Of a stretch of DNA of 64,000 nt, positions 42,109-51,449 are shown piece after piece (positions within the stretch are counted from its first letter, which is position 1; each line of letters starts with the position of its first letter). The position numbers and the translations under genes were made by a program. The notes below the pieces were generated by a model. It searched no databases. It had not been told where the DNA came from and saw only the letters and a list, made by a program, of their open reading frames with translations. Source of the stretch: Haloferax prahovense DSM 18310 (lineage in GTDB: Archaea > Halobacteriota > Halobacteria > Halobacteriales > Haloferacaceae); assembly GCF_000336815.1 (NCBI RefSeq), contig NZ_AOLG01000010.1, positions 1 to 64,000 on the forward strand, written 5' to 3'.

Positions 42109-43199
42109 TGCGCGGCGCTTCCCCCGACCTCGTCCGACGCGCCCTCGCCGAGCGCGACCCGCTCCCCGGAACCGCGGGCTTCGCGGGCGAACTCGACGGC
42201 CGACTCGTCCGCGACGTGCTCGGTCGTCAGCCCCTCTTCACCGAACGCGACGACCCAGAGCGGTGGTCGTTCGACCACCGCGACCTCGACGACCCGGTCG
42301 CCGTCCCCGCCGGTCACGCCCGCGAGACGGCCGGTGAAGCCGCCGGCGACGACGAACGCGTCTGGTCGCTCCCCGACCCGCCGGCAGCCACCGATCGCGA
42401 CGCCGCGCTCGAGCGCGTCCGCGACGCGGTCTTCGATTCGGTTCGGTCGGTCGACGACGACGGTCTCGCCGTGGCCTTCTCGGGCGGCGTCGACTCCGCG
42501 GTCGTCGCGGCCGGCGTGCCTGACACCCCCTGTTACGTCGCCGGCTTCGAGGGCTCCCACGACGTCGCCGCCGCCCGCGAGGCCGCCGCCGCGATGGACC
42601 GCGACCTCGCCGTTGTCGAACTCACTCACGAGGCGCTCGAACGCGCCGTTCCGGAAATCGTCGCCGCGCTCGGGCGGACGAACCCGATGGACGTGCAAAT
42701 CGTCCTCCCGCTGTATCTACTCGCTGAGCAAGTCGCCGAAGACGGCTACGACCGCCTCGCGGTCGGGCAGGGCGCGGACGAACTGTTCGGCGGCTACGCC
42801 AAAGTCCAGAAGGCTCCCGACGACCCGCGCGTCGAGGCCGAAACCGTCCGCGGGGCCGCCCGCGAGATGATTCTCACGCTCCCCGACCAGCTCGAACGCG
42901 ACCTGCTCGTCCTCCGCGCCGCCGGGGTCGAGCCCGTCGCGCCGTTGCTCCACGACCGCGTAGTCTCGGCGGCGCTCCCGCTTCCCGGCGCGTTACTCGT
43001 CGACGGCGACCGGCGGAAGGTCGCGCTCAGGGAGGCCGCGAGCGGCGTGCTCCCCGAGTCGGTCGCGGAAGCGGACAAGAAGGCGGTCCAGTACGGGACC
43101 TACGCCTCGCGCGAACTCGACCGGCTCGCGCGACAGGCGGGGTTCAAGCGACGGATGGAGAACCACGTCCAGCGGTACGTCGAATCGCTCGTGGAGTAG
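42108..43199 (+). CDS. Asparagine-synthase-like PP-loop ATPase (ammonia-ligase domain only)
   Basis: This 363-residue protein has the PP-loop SGGVDS (125-130), then VGQGADELFGGYAK and a C-terminal DKKAVQYGT, as in the synthetase domain of asparagine synthase. The N-terminal glutaminase (Ntn) domain is lacking: there is no N-terminal Cys and the first 100 residues are unrelated. It may adenylate a substrate and add an amine. It is translationally coupled to the PHP gene. The substrate is unknown, so I do not call it AsnB. Confidence 0.87.
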   Translation: MRGASPDLVRRALAERDPLPGTAGFAGELDGRLVRDVLGRQPLFTERDDPERWSFDHRDLDDPVAVPAGHARETAGEAAGDDERVWSLPDPPAATDRDAALERVRDAVFDSVRSVDDDGLAVAFSGGVDSAVVAAGVPDTPCYVAGFEGSHDVAAAREAAAAMDRDLAVVELTHEALERAVPEIVAALGRTNPMDVQIVLPLYLLAEQVAEDGYDRLAVGQGADELFGGYAKVQKAPDDPRVEAETVRGAAREMILTLPDQLERDLLVLRAAGVEPVAPLLHDRVVSAALPLPGALLVDGDRRKVALREAASGVLPESVAEADKKAVQYGTYASRELDRLARQAGFKRRMENHVQRYVESLVE

Positions 43200-43234
43200 G
43201 CCGGGTCCTGTCGGTCTCGTCGCCTCTGTTCGAC

Positions 43235-43717
43235 TCAGTTTTCGGTTTCGTCGCCGCGTACGACCTCGATGGCCTCCAGGGCGAACTGCACCGTGTCGGG
43301 GTCGAGGTCGCTCTCGCGGAGGTCCGACTCGTCGTACCACGACCAGACCTCGGGGTCGGCCTCGCCCGACGCGGGGTCGATGTCGCGGGAGTCCACGCGG
43401 GCGTAGAAGATGTGGTCGATGTGCTGGTGGCCGACCGAGCCGTCGCCGTGGACGTTGATGTCGTAGAGCATCTGCTGGCGGGGTTGTGGGAGCGCCCGAC
43501 CGTCGGGCGCGGGGACGGTCGGCGTGTCGTCGACGAGTTCCGGGTCGAGGCCCGTCTCCTCGCGGACCTCGCGCAGGCCGGCCTCGTGGGGGAGTTCGTC
43601 GCGGTCGACGTGGCCGCCCGGCGGGATGCGGATGCCGAGGCGCTCGTGTCGGTGGAGGGCCACCGCGCCGTCGTTGACGATGTACACGGTCGAGGTGAAG
43701 TGTCGCGTCGTCTCCAT
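43235..43717 (-). CDS. Nudix hydrolase
   Basis: This 160-residue protein carries a complete Nudix box: G-x5-E-x7-REVREETGL, within GGHVDRDELPHEAGLREVRE. The family hydrolyses nucleoside diphosphates linked to another group. The ATG at 43717 gives a strand-rich N-terminus (TRHFTSTVYIVNDG). It is a possible housekeeping or NTP-sanitising enzyme; the substrate is not evident. It lies 96 bases downstream of TFB on the same strand. Confidence 0.93.
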   Translation of the reverse strand: METTRHFTSTVYIVNDGAVALHRHERLGIRIPPGGHVDRDELPHEAGLREVREETGLDPELVDDTPTVPAPDGRALPQPRQQMLYDINVHGDGSVGHQHIDHIFYARVDSRDIDPASGEADPEVWSWYDESDLRESDLDPDTVQFALEAIEVVRGDETEN

Positions 43718-43813
43718 GGCTGTGGCTCCGGAGCGAGCGGCATGGCTGTTGCGAAACGAGACGAAACGAAGCGGAGCGAGACGCGGCGGCGCGAACCGAG
43801 CGGCCCGGCCGGG

Positions 43814-44812
43814 TTAGGGCAGTTGGACCTGCTCTTCGGCTTCGAGGAGTTCGTGGTAGCGGTTGCGGATGGTGACTTCCGAGATGTTGGCGACCTCGGA
43901 GACCTCGTTTTGCGTCACCTTCTCGTTGGTGAGAAGCGAGGCCGCGTAGACGGCGGCGGCGGCGAGGCCGACCGGCGACTTGCCGGAGTGGACACCCTGT
44001 TCTTTGGCGTTCTTCAAGAGTTGGCGCGCGCGTCGCTCGGACTCGTCGGAGAGGCCGAGTTCGCTGGCGAACCGCGGGACGTACTGCTCGGGGTCGGCGG
44101 GCTTGATTTCGAGCTTCAGCTCGCGGACGACGTAGCGGTAGGTGCGGGCGATTTCGTCCTTCTCGACGCGCGAGACGCTCGTAATCTCGTCGAGCGACCG
44201 CGGAGTGTCGGCCATGCGAGCGGCGGCGTACAGCGCCGACGTGGCGACGCCCTCGATGGAGCGGCCGGGGAGCAGGTCGTCGTCGAGCGCGCGGCGATAG
44301 ATGACCGAGGCGGTCTCGCGGACGTTGTCCGGGAGGCCGAGCGCGGAGGCCATGCGGTCGATTTCGCCGAGCGCCTGCTTGAGGTTGCGCTCCTTGGAGT
44401 CGCGGGTGCGGAACCGCTCGTTCCACGTGCGAAGTCGCTGCATCTTCTCGCGTTGGCGGGACGACAGCGAGCGCCCGTAGGCGTCTTTGTTCTGCCAGCC
44501 GATGTTGGTCGACAGCCCCTTGTCGTGCATCATGTTCGTCGTGGGCGCGCCGACGCGGGACTTCTGGTCTTTCTCCGAGGAGTTGAACGCGCGCCACTCG
44601 GGGCCGTGGTCTATCTCGTTTTCCTCCACGACGAGGCCGCAGTCCTCGCAGACCGTCTCGCCGTGTTCGGAGTCGGCGACGAGACTCTCCGAGCCGCACT
44701 CGGGACACGAGCGCGTCTGCTCCCGCTCAGCGTCGGTCTGTTCGGTATCTTTCGTATTCTCATTGCGCACGCGCGCGTTGCCGGTCGTGAAACGTCGGAC
44801 ACTTTCTGTCAT
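43814..44812 (-). CDS. tfb: Transcription initiation factor IIB (TFB)
   Basis: This 332-residue protein has an N-terminal zinc ribbon (Cys36, Cys39, Cys55, Cys58 in CPECG and CEDCG), the B-finger region around residues 70-100 (EWRAFNSSEKDQKSRVGAP), and two cyclin-like repeats. It joins TBP at promoters and recruits RNA polymerase. Haloarchaea have several TFB paralogues; I cannot say which this is. A TATA-like GATATAAGTA at 44873-44882 on the minus strand suggests a leader of about 35-40 bases. Confidence 0.95.
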   Translation of the reverse strand: MTESVRRFTTGNARVRNENTKDTEQTDAEREQTRSCPECGSESLVADSEHGETVCEDCGLVVEENEIDHGPEWRAFNSSEKDQKSRVGAPTTNMMHDKGLSTNIGWQNKDAYGRSLSSRQREKMQRLRTWNERFRTRDSKERNLKQALGEIDRMASALGLPDNVRETASVIYRRALDDDLLPGRSIEGVATSALYAAARMADTPRSLDEITSVSRVEKDEIARTYRYVVRELKLEIKPADPEQYVPRFASELGLSDESERRARQLLKNAKEQGVHSGKSPVGLAAAAVYAASLLTNEKVTQNEVSEVANISEVTIRNRYHELLEAEEQVQLP

Positions 44813-45032
44813 TTGTGTGCGAGAGAAGCAACTGGGAACGGTCGTTCTCCGTCTATTCGTATCGACCCTCGTTACTTATATCTGACGGCGGCAGAAGGAC
44901 GGAATGGGCTGAGTTCGCACGGTCAATCTCGGCCGCCTCGTCGGTGGCCTCGACCGGGCGGGTCCGCACCGGGGACCGGACGAAACGACCCACACCGAAA
45001 CTCTTACTCCCGGTCTCCGTCACCTCCGATAC

Positions 45033-45311
45033 ATGAGCGATACGCCCGTCGACGCCGACGAGGTTCGACACGTCGCCGAGTTGGCGCGGGTCGACCTCGA
45101 CGAGGACGAGGTCGAGGAGTTCGCGGCGCAGTTCGCGGACATCCTCGGCTACTTCGACGCCCTCGACGAGGTCCCCGAAGTCGACCGCGAGGACGAACTG
45201 GTGAACGTGATGCGCCCCGACGAGGTCCGCGACGGCCTCTCCCAAGAGGAGGCGCTCTCGAACGCCGCAGAGACCGAAGACGGCTTCTTCAAGGGCCCGC
45301 GGGTGTCGTAG
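45033..45311 (+). CDS. gatC: Aspartyl/glutamyl-tRNA amidotransferase subunit C
   Basis: This 92-residue protein begins DEVRHVAELARVDLDEDEVE and has FFKGPRVS at its end, the GatC pattern. It stabilises GatA in the amidotransferase that converts Asp-tRNA(Asn) or Glu-tRNA(Gln) to the amide form. A TATA-like AAACTCTTACT near 44998-45008 lies about 29 bases upstream. The gatA gene begins directly after its stop codon. Confidence 0.95.
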   Translation: MSDTPVDADEVRHVAELARVDLDEDEVEEFAAQFADILGYFDALDEVPEVDREDELVNVMRPDEVRDGLSQEEALSNAAETEDGFFKGPRVS

Positions 45312-46583
45312 ATGTCGCTGAACGCCTTCATCACGAAAGAGACGCTCGACGGCTCCGACGACGGCCCGCTGGCCGGCAAGACGGTCGCCGTCAAGGACAA
45401 CATCTCCACGGAGGGGCTGCGGACGACCTGCGGCTCCGCGATGCTCGAAGACTACGTCCCGCCGTACGACGCGACCGTCGTCGAACTCCTGAAGGGCGCC
45501 GGCGCGACCATCGTCGGCAAGGCCAACATGGACGAGTTCGGCATGGGGACGACGACCGAGACCTCGGCGTTCGGCCCGACGAAGAACCCCGTCGACGAGT
45601 CCCGCGTCCCCGGCGGCTCCTCCGGTGGCTCCGCGGCCGCCGTCGCCGCCGGCGAGGCCGACCTCGCGCTCGGCACCGATACGGGTGGCTCCATCCGTTG
45701 TCCCGCCGCGTTCTGCGGCGTCGTCGGCATCAAGCCGACCTACGGCCTCGTCTCGCGGTACGGCCTCGTCGCCTACGCGAACTCCCTCGAACAGATCGGC
45801 CCCATCGCGCCGACCGTCGAGGACGCCGCCGCGCTCCTCGACGTCATCGCCGGCCCCGACGACCGAGACGGCACGACCCGCGACGCCGGTGCCGACTCGA
45901 ACTACGCCGCGGCCGCCGACGGCGACGTGGACGGCCTCACCATCGGCGTCCCGACCGAGTTCGTCGAGGGCGCGGACGAGGGCGTCGAAGCGGCGTTCTG
46001 GGCCGCGCTCGACGAACTCGAAGCGCAGGGCGCGGAGTACCGCGAGGTCAGCATGCCCTCCGTCGAGAAGGCCGTCGCCGCCTACTACGTCATCGCCATG
46101 TCCGAGGCGTCGTCGAACCTCGCCCGCTTCGACGGGGTCCGCTACGGCAAGTCCGGCGGTTACGACGGCAACTGGAACGAGGCGTTCGCCCGCGCTCGCG
46201 AAGACGGCTTCGGCTCCGAGGTCAAGCGCCGCATCCTCCTCGGCACGTACGCCCTCTCTGCGGGCTACCACGACAAGTACTACGCGAAGGCCCAGGACGC
46301 CCGCGCGTGGGTCAAACAGGACTTCGACGAGGCGTTCGAGGACGTGGACGTGGTCGCGTCGCCGACGATGCCGGTCCCGCCGTTCGAACTCGGCGAGAGC
46401 CTCGACGACCCGCTGCAGATGTACCTCGCCGACGCGAACACCGTGCCGGTGAACCTCGCGAACCTCCCCGCCATCTCGGTGCCGGCGGGCGAGACCGACG
46501 GTCTCCCGGTCGGCCTCCAGCTCATCGGCCCGAAGTTCGGCGAGGAGACCATCGTCCGCGCCGCGTCCGCGGTCGAGAACTAA
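45312..46583 (+). CDS. gatA: Aspartyl/glutamyl-tRNA amidotransferase subunit A
   Basis: This 423-residue amidase-signature protein has the catalytic Lys (VAVKDNIS), the cis-Ser and nucleophilic Ser in GGSSGGSAAAVAAG and TDTGGSIRCPA. It releases ammonia from glutamine and amidates the mischarged tRNA with GatB. The ATG is adjacent to the gatC stop codon with no gap, indicating one operon. gatB is not in the window. It is slightly shorter than bacterial GatA (about 485). Confidence 0.95.
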   Translation: MSLNAFITKETLDGSDDGPLAGKTVAVKDNISTEGLRTTCGSAMLEDYVPPYDATVVELLKGAGATIVGKANMDEFGMGTTTETSAFGPTKNPVDESRVPGGSSGGSAAAVAAGEADLALGTDTGGSIRCPAAFCGVVGIKPTYGLVSRYGLVAYANSLEQIGPIAPTVEDAAALLDVIAGPDDRDGTTRDAGADSNYAAAADGDVDGLTIGVPTEFVEGADEGVEAAFWAALDELEAQGAEYREVSMPSVEKAVAAYYVIAMSEASSNLARFDGVRYGKSGGYDGNWNEAFARAREDGFGSEVKRRILLGTYALSAGYHDKYYAKAQDARAWVKQDFDEAFEDVDVVASPTMPVPPFELGESLDDPLQMYLADANTVPVNLANLPAISVPAGETDGLPVGLQLIGPKFGEETIVRAASAVEN

Positions 46584-46661
46584 CACGGGCACGACTTTTC
46601 ACGGCACCGAGCGCCGATCGAGTCGCTCGGTTCCGCGTCGTCGGTCGTCGTCGTCGGTGGA

Positions 46662-47324
46662 CTATCCCCGAAACAGATTCATCACTTCGTCGGCCACGTC
46701 CGACTCGACGCCGAGCACGTAGCGGTGACCGGCTTCGAGGACGGTGTCGGGGCCGCCGATTCGGTTCCCCTGATAGTCGACGATGATGAGACTCCCCTGT
46801 GGGAGCCGAACCTCGTCGAGTCGCTTGCCGGCGACGGGCGCGTCTTCGGCGACTTCGACCTCCACGATTTCGACGTTGCCACCGATGTCTTCGATAGTTC
46901 GAACGCCGCCGTTCGCGATTTCGTTGGTCGCCGCCCGCGCGCCGAGTCGCTCTGGGAAGACGAGTCCGTCCACGAACTCCTCGTAGAGTTCGTCCGGCGT
47001 CCCGGTGATTCGCATGACGGTCCGAACGTCCGACATCCGCTGAGCGGCCAGGCAGATGGCGAAATTGGTCGACTCGTCGTCGGTGAGTGCGGCCACCACG
47101 TCGCTCCGCTCGGGTTGGGCCTGTCTGAGTATCTCCGGGCGGGAGGCGTCCCCCTCGATGACGGTGGCGATGTACTTGTCGGCGACGTCCGGGATTCGGT
47201 CCGGGTCCGCTTCGACGATGACCACGTCGTGGCCCCGGTCGGAGAGGAGTTCGGCCGTCCGAAGGCCCAACTCTCCCCCGCCGGCGACGACGACGCGTAA
47301 ATCGTGTGTTACTGGGTCGGGCAT
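46662..47324 (-). CDS. TrkA-type K+ transport/RCK protein beside APC permease
   Basis: This 220-residue protein has an N-terminal RCK NAD-binding domain (VVVAGGGELGLRTAELL, about 10-26) and a C-terminal TrkA-C-like domain (from about 140). Such proteins gate K+ channels or transporters in response to NAD(H) or ATP. It is the next gene after the APC permease on the same strand (89 bases), which suggests it regulates that permease or shares its control. Ligand unknown. Confidence 0.88.
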   Translation of the reverse strand: MPDPVTHDLRVVVAGGGELGLRTAELLSDRGHDVVIVEADPDRIPDVADKYIATVIEGDASRPEILRQAQPERSDVVAALTDDESTNFAICLAAQRMSDVRTVMRITGTPDELYEEFVDGLVFPERLGARAATNEIANGGVRTIEDIGGNVEIVEVEVAEDAPVAGKRLDEVRLPQGSLIIVDYQGNRIGGPDTVLEAGHRYVLGVESDVADEVMNLFRG

Positions 47325-47413
47325 GCGTGTGAATTGGTGTCGGCGTGTAGTAGTCGTCTCGGTGTGGTGTTTCGTCGGCGGGTAGTCTTCGGACTCTCGG
47401 GTCGATTCGTCGG

Positions 47414-48799
47414 TCAGTCGTCGGCTCCCTCCGCCGGGTCAATCGGCTCCGGCTCCTGAATCTCGGGTGGTCCCGCCGGGCCGACGTCGTCGCGCCTCGA
47501 CAAGAGGAGGTAGACGCCGCCGCCGACGACGAGCCAGCCGATGGCCAGCACCCAGGTGAACCAGTCGATAAAGAGGGCCAAAAGCACGTTACAGACGATG
47601 CCGAGGACCGGAGTGACGGGGTACAGCGGCACTTCGAAAGGTCGCTGTAGGTTCGGCTGTCGCCGCCGAAGCCGAATCAACGCGTAGTTGACGATGATGA
47701 ACCCCAGAAGCGAGAACAGACTCGCCAGATTCCCGACGATGCGGATGGGAACGACGAGGACGGCGACGAGCATCACCACGGCCGACGCGAGAATGGCGAC
47801 GAGCGGTGTCCCGTACCGGTGGTGGAACCGGCCGAGGCGGGCGGGCAACTGTCGTTCGCGGCCCATGGCGAACGCCACTCGCGACGACCCGATGACGACC
47901 GCGTTGAGCGCCGAGATGGTCGAAAAGACCGCCCCGAAGGCGATGAGCGCCGCGCCCGTTCCGACGATCGGGAACGTCGGCATGAAACCCTCCGCCGCCT
48001 GCGCGATTGCCGTCTCGCCCGCGCCGGCGAGCCCGTCCGCGCCGAGCGTCCCGATGGCGACGAAGACGACGAACAGGTAGACGACCACGGTGACGGCGAC
48101 CGAGAGGAGGATTGCCCGCGGGATGTTTACCTGCGGGTTCTCGACTTCCTCGGTGACGGTGGCGATGAGGTCGTATCCCTGAAACGCGATGAACGTCAGC
48201 CCCATCGCGGGGAGGACCGACAGCGCTCCCTCGGTGAAAAGCGGGTCGAACTCCCCCGCGTCCGCAGCCGTGAGACCGAACGCGACGAACACGCCGAGGA
48301 TGGCGATTTTGAGTAGCGTGATGGCTGTCTCGCCCCGTCCCGAGGCTTCCGTCGAGAGGGCGTTGAGCGCCACGAGCGTCACGACGGCCCCGAGCGCGTA
48401 CAGGACCGGCGGCCCCGGAAGGGGGTAGCCGTAGATGTGCCCGAACTCGACGAAGTTCGAGGCGAACCCGAGCGCGTACAGCGACCCCGCAATCATGTAC
48501 GTGAACCACCGCGTCCACCCCATGACGAAGGCGACGGGTGCGGAAAACACCTCACGGACGTACGCGTACCCGCCGCCGTTTCGCGGAATCGCGGCCGCGA
48601 GCTCGGCGTACGAAAGCGCCGTGAAGGTCGTCACGCCGCCGTTGAGGGCGAACGCGACGATGGCCGCCGGGCCGGAGATCTCGACTGCGAGCCCCGTCAA
48701 CACGAAGATTCCCGCGCCGATCATCGCGCCGATTCCGACCATCGTCGCGTCGAGCAGACTGAGACTCACCGTCGGTTCGCGCCCGCCAGAGTGACTCAC
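47414..48799 (-). CDS. APC superfamily amino-acid permease
   Basis: This 461-residue transporter has about twelve hydrophobic helices, with the APC consensus GIGAMIGAGIFVLTG in the first. It likely exchanges or imports amino acids or polyamines. Two starts are possible: a GTG at 48799 preceded by a GAGGG about 7 bases upstream, which I choose, or an ATG at 48856 giving a 480-residue form. A TATA-like GATATTTATC (48871-48880) would place transcription near 48850, favouring the shorter start. The TrkA-like gene follows it. Confidence 0.85.
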   Translation of the reverse strand: MSHSGGREPTVSLSLLDATMVGIGAMIGAGIFVLTGLAVEISGPAAIVAFALNGGVTTFTALSYAELAAAIPRNGGGYAYVREVFSAPVAFVMGWTRWFTYMIAGSLYALGFASNFVEFGHIYGYPLPGPPVLYALGAVVTLVALNALSTEASGRGETAITLLKIAILGVFVAFGLTAADAGEFDPLFTEGALSVLPAMGLTFIAFQGYDLIATVTEEVENPQVNIPRAILLSVAVTVVVYLFVVFVAIGTLGADGLAGAGETAIAQAAEGFMPTFPIVGTGAALIAFGAVFSTISALNAVVIGSSRVAFAMGRERQLPARLGRFHHRYGTPLVAILASAVVMLVAVLVVPIRIVGNLASLFSLLGFIIVNYALIRLRRRQPNLQRPFEVPLYPVTPVLGIVCNVLLALFIDWFTWVLAIGWLVVGGGVYLLLSRRDDVGPAGPPEIQEPEPIDPAEGADD

Positions 48800-49073
48800 G
48801 GGTGGACCCTCGCTTGGTCGCGGGACCGACTGGCTGGGGCCGTCATGTGTCCACATATACCATATCTGTTGATAAATATCCGGTCCACCACCCCGACCGA
48901 GACGCCATAGACGCGCGTTCGGGCTGGACAAACGCTCAGTTTATCATCCAGTAGGGTGACCGAACACGCGTCGACGCCGAGTTCGGTAGCTGTTTGCGCG
49001 GAAAGTTCTCGTTTGAACAACGAAACGACATGCCGACAGATTTTCCACCAGCCGATGCGCACGCCGGAACGTC

Positions 49074-49754
49074 ATGTACATCATCGTCGTCGGTGCGGGC
49101 AACATCGGTACGCCGCTCATCGAAATCGCCACCGAGGGCGGCAACGAGGTCGTCGTCGTCGAGCGCGACGAGGCGAAGGCCGAGGCGGCCGCCGCGACGT
49201 TCGACTGTCTCGTCCTCAACGACGACGCCACGGTCAAACAGACGCTCGACGAGGCCGGTGCGGACCGCGCCGACGCCATCATCACGACGACGGACAAGGA
49301 CGCGACCAACATCATGGTCTGCCTCCTGGCGAAGGAACTCAACATCCCCGACATCGTCTCCGTCGTCCACAACCCCGAGCACATGAGCCTCTACCGCCAA
49401 ATCGGCGTCAACACGATGGAGAACCCCCAGCGGCTCATCGCGGAGTACCTCTACCGGGCGGTCAAACGCCCCTCCATCGTCGATTACATGCGCATCGGCG
49501 AGCACGCCGAAGTGTTCGAAATCCGCGTCGACGAGGACGCGCCGATAACGGGGATGACGATTCAGGAGGCGGCCCAGGAGAACCTCCTCGACGGCGACAC
49601 CCTCATCGTCGCTATCGAGCGCGAGGGCGACGACGACCCCGTGACGCCCCGCGGAAACACGACCATCGGCGCGGGTGACCTCCTGACGGTCTACTCCGCG
49701 AAGGGTGCGACGCCCGACGTGACCGACGTGTTCGGCCACTACGAGGACCACTGA
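49074..49754 (+). CDS. trkA: Trk potassium uptake regulator TrkA
   Basis: This 226-residue protein has an RCK domain with the NAD motif IIVVGAGNIGTPLIEIA (3-19) and a TrkA-C domain at about 145-215 (AEVFEIRVDEDAPITGM). It senses nucleotides to open or close TrkH. Its stop codon overlaps the trkH start by one base (TGATG), so the pair is coupled. It is divergent from the APC permease. Confidence 0.92.
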   Translation: MYIIVVGAGNIGTPLIEIATEGGNEVVVVERDEAKAEAAAATFDCLVLNDDATVKQTLDEAGADRADAIITTTDKDATNIMVCLLAKELNIPDIVSVVHNPEHMSLYRQIGVNTMENPQRLIAEYLYRAVKRPSIVDYMRIGEHAEVFEIRVDEDAPITGMTIQEAAQENLLDGDTLIVAIEREGDDDPVTPRGNTTIGAGDLLTVYSAKGATPDVTDVFGHYEDH

Positions 49755-51415
49755 TGCCCCGCCGCGGACGAACCGTCTCGGGATGGCCCGCCGACCTCGC
49801 GGTCATCGGGCGCGACGTGGGCTCGCTCCTCGCCATGGAGTCGGCGCTGATGACCGCGTCGGTCCTCGTCGCGGTCGGCTTCGGCGAGTGGTACGCCGCC
49901 ATCGCGTTCCTCGTCGCCGGGGGCGCGACGGCGTTCGTCGGGCTGGGCGCGCGGAAGGCGTTCGAAGACGCCCCCGCGCCCCGCATGAAACACGGGATGA
50001 TAATCGCAGCCGCGGGCTGGTTCGCCACCGCCGCCTTCGGGTCGCTTCCCTTCTTCCTCACGGCGCACTTCGCCCCGCAGAGCGTGTTCACGGCGCTCGT
50101 TCCCGCCGGGGTCGACTACGCCCAGTCGAGCCTCGTCTACTTCCGCGACCCCTTACACGCCCTGTTCGAGAGCATGAGCGGGTGGACCGGCAGCGGACTC
50201 ACGATGGGCATCCACGAGCCGTCGCTCCCGCGGACGATTCAGTGGTGGCGCTCGCTCATCCAATGGGTCGGCGGCGTGGGCGTCATCGTCCTCACGGTCT
50301 CCATCCTCTCGCGGCCCGGCAGCGGGAGCTACGCGCTCTACCGCGGCGAGGCCAGAGAGGAGAAGATTCACCCGAGCGTCGTCTCGACGGTTCGGACGGT
50401 GTGGAAGATTTTCGTCGCCTACACGCTCTTCTCGGTGGTCGTCCTCTTTTTCGCCATCCGCGCCAGCGACTACGGGGCCGCGCTCCCGCTGTGGGAAGTC
50501 GCGTGGCAGGCGCTCAACCACGCGATGACCGGCCTGTCGACCGGCGGGTTCGCCGTCACCGACGGCTCCATCGGGACGTACGACTCGCCGCTCATCGAGA
50601 CGGTGCTGCTCCCCATCATGGCGCTGGGGGCAATCGCCTTCCCCGTCCACTACGCCATCCTGAAGAACCGCGACATCGACCGCCTCTGGGGCGACCTCCA
50701 GACGCGCTGGCTTCTCGTCCTCTTCGCGGTCGGCGCGGTCGCGCTGGCCGTCCAGAACCTCGTCAGTCTCCCCGCGACCGCGGGGTCCGCGTTCGTCGCG
50801 ACCGCCGACTACTTCGGCCTCTCGGGCGTCGTCGGCGGGCCGGAGTCGGACGCCGTCCGCGACGCCGCGTTCCACTGGGTGAGTGCGCTCACCTGCACCG
50901 GCTTTCAGGCCGCGCCGCTCGGCGAGTGGTCAGACGGCGGGAAGATTCTGCTGTCGGGGGCGATGACCCTCGGCGGGGCCGCCGGGTCGACCGTCGGCGG
51001 CATCAAAATCATCCGCGGTTACACCATTTCCCGCGGCATCCGCTGGCAGTTCTCCCGCGTCTTCCTCCCCGAGAGCGCGATTGTCAACATCGAGATGAAC
51101 GGCCGCCGACTCTCGCGGACCGAGATGGACCGCGAGTTCTCCGAGGCGGCCATCGTCTCGATGCTCTGGCTGCTGCTGCTCGTCGGGTCGAGCGTCCTCC
51201 TCGTGAACCTCGCCGGGCCGGAGTTCACCTACGCCGACGCGCTGTTCGAAGTCGCGTCCGCGCAGGGGAACGTCGGCATCTCGACGGGCATCACCGGCCC
51301 GTGGATGAATCCGTGGGCGGAGACGATGTTCCTCTTTAACATGTGGGTCGGCCGCCTCGAAATCATCCCGGTGTTGGTGTTCGCTCGCTCGGTCATCTAC
51401 GGGTTGAACCCCTGA
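49754..51415 (+). CDS. trkH: Potassium transporter TrkH (first copy)
   Basis: This 553-residue Trk/Ktr channel subunit has four MPM repeats with filter-like segments MSGWTGSGLT, MTGLSTGGFA, ALTCTGFQAA and ASAQGNVGIS. The first filter is WTGSG rather than the more common FTTTG. It imports potassium, the main osmolyte in this salt-in lifestyle. It is translationally coupled to the trkA gene before it and converges with the second trkH. Confidence 0.93.
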   Translation: MPRRGRTVSGWPADLAVIGRDVGSLLAMESALMTASVLVAVGFGEWYAAIAFLVAGGATAFVGLGARKAFEDAPAPRMKHGMIIAAAGWFATAAFGSLPFFLTAHFAPQSVFTALVPAGVDYAQSSLVYFRDPLHALFESMSGWTGSGLTMGIHEPSLPRTIQWWRSLIQWVGGVGVIVLTVSILSRPGSGSYALYRGEAREEKIHPSVVSTVRTVWKIFVAYTLFSVVVLFFAIRASDYGAALPLWEVAWQALNHAMTGLSTGGFAVTDGSIGTYDSPLIETVLLPIMALGAIAFPVHYAILKNRDIDRLWGDLQTRWLLVLFAVGAVALAVQNLVSLPATAGSAFVATADYFGLSGVVGGPESDAVRDAAFHWVSALTCTGFQAAPLGEWSDGGKILLSGAMTLGGAAGSTVGGIKIIRGYTISRGIRWQFSRVFLPESAIVNIEMNGRRLSRTEMDREFSEAAIVSMLWLLLLVGSSVLLVNLAGPEFTYADALFEVASAQGNVGISTGITGPWMNPWAETMFLFNMWVGRLEIIPVLVFARSVIYGLNP

Positions 51416-51449
51416 CGAAAAACGGGCACTGACTTCTGTTTTTCCGGCG

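Noticed and set aside
43412-46786. Plus-strand open frame of 1124 codons
   Set aside because: It lies antisense to the Nudix and TFB genes and in another frame through gatC/gatA. It has no recognisable domain and is rich in Arg/Gly/Asp as expected for a shadow frame.
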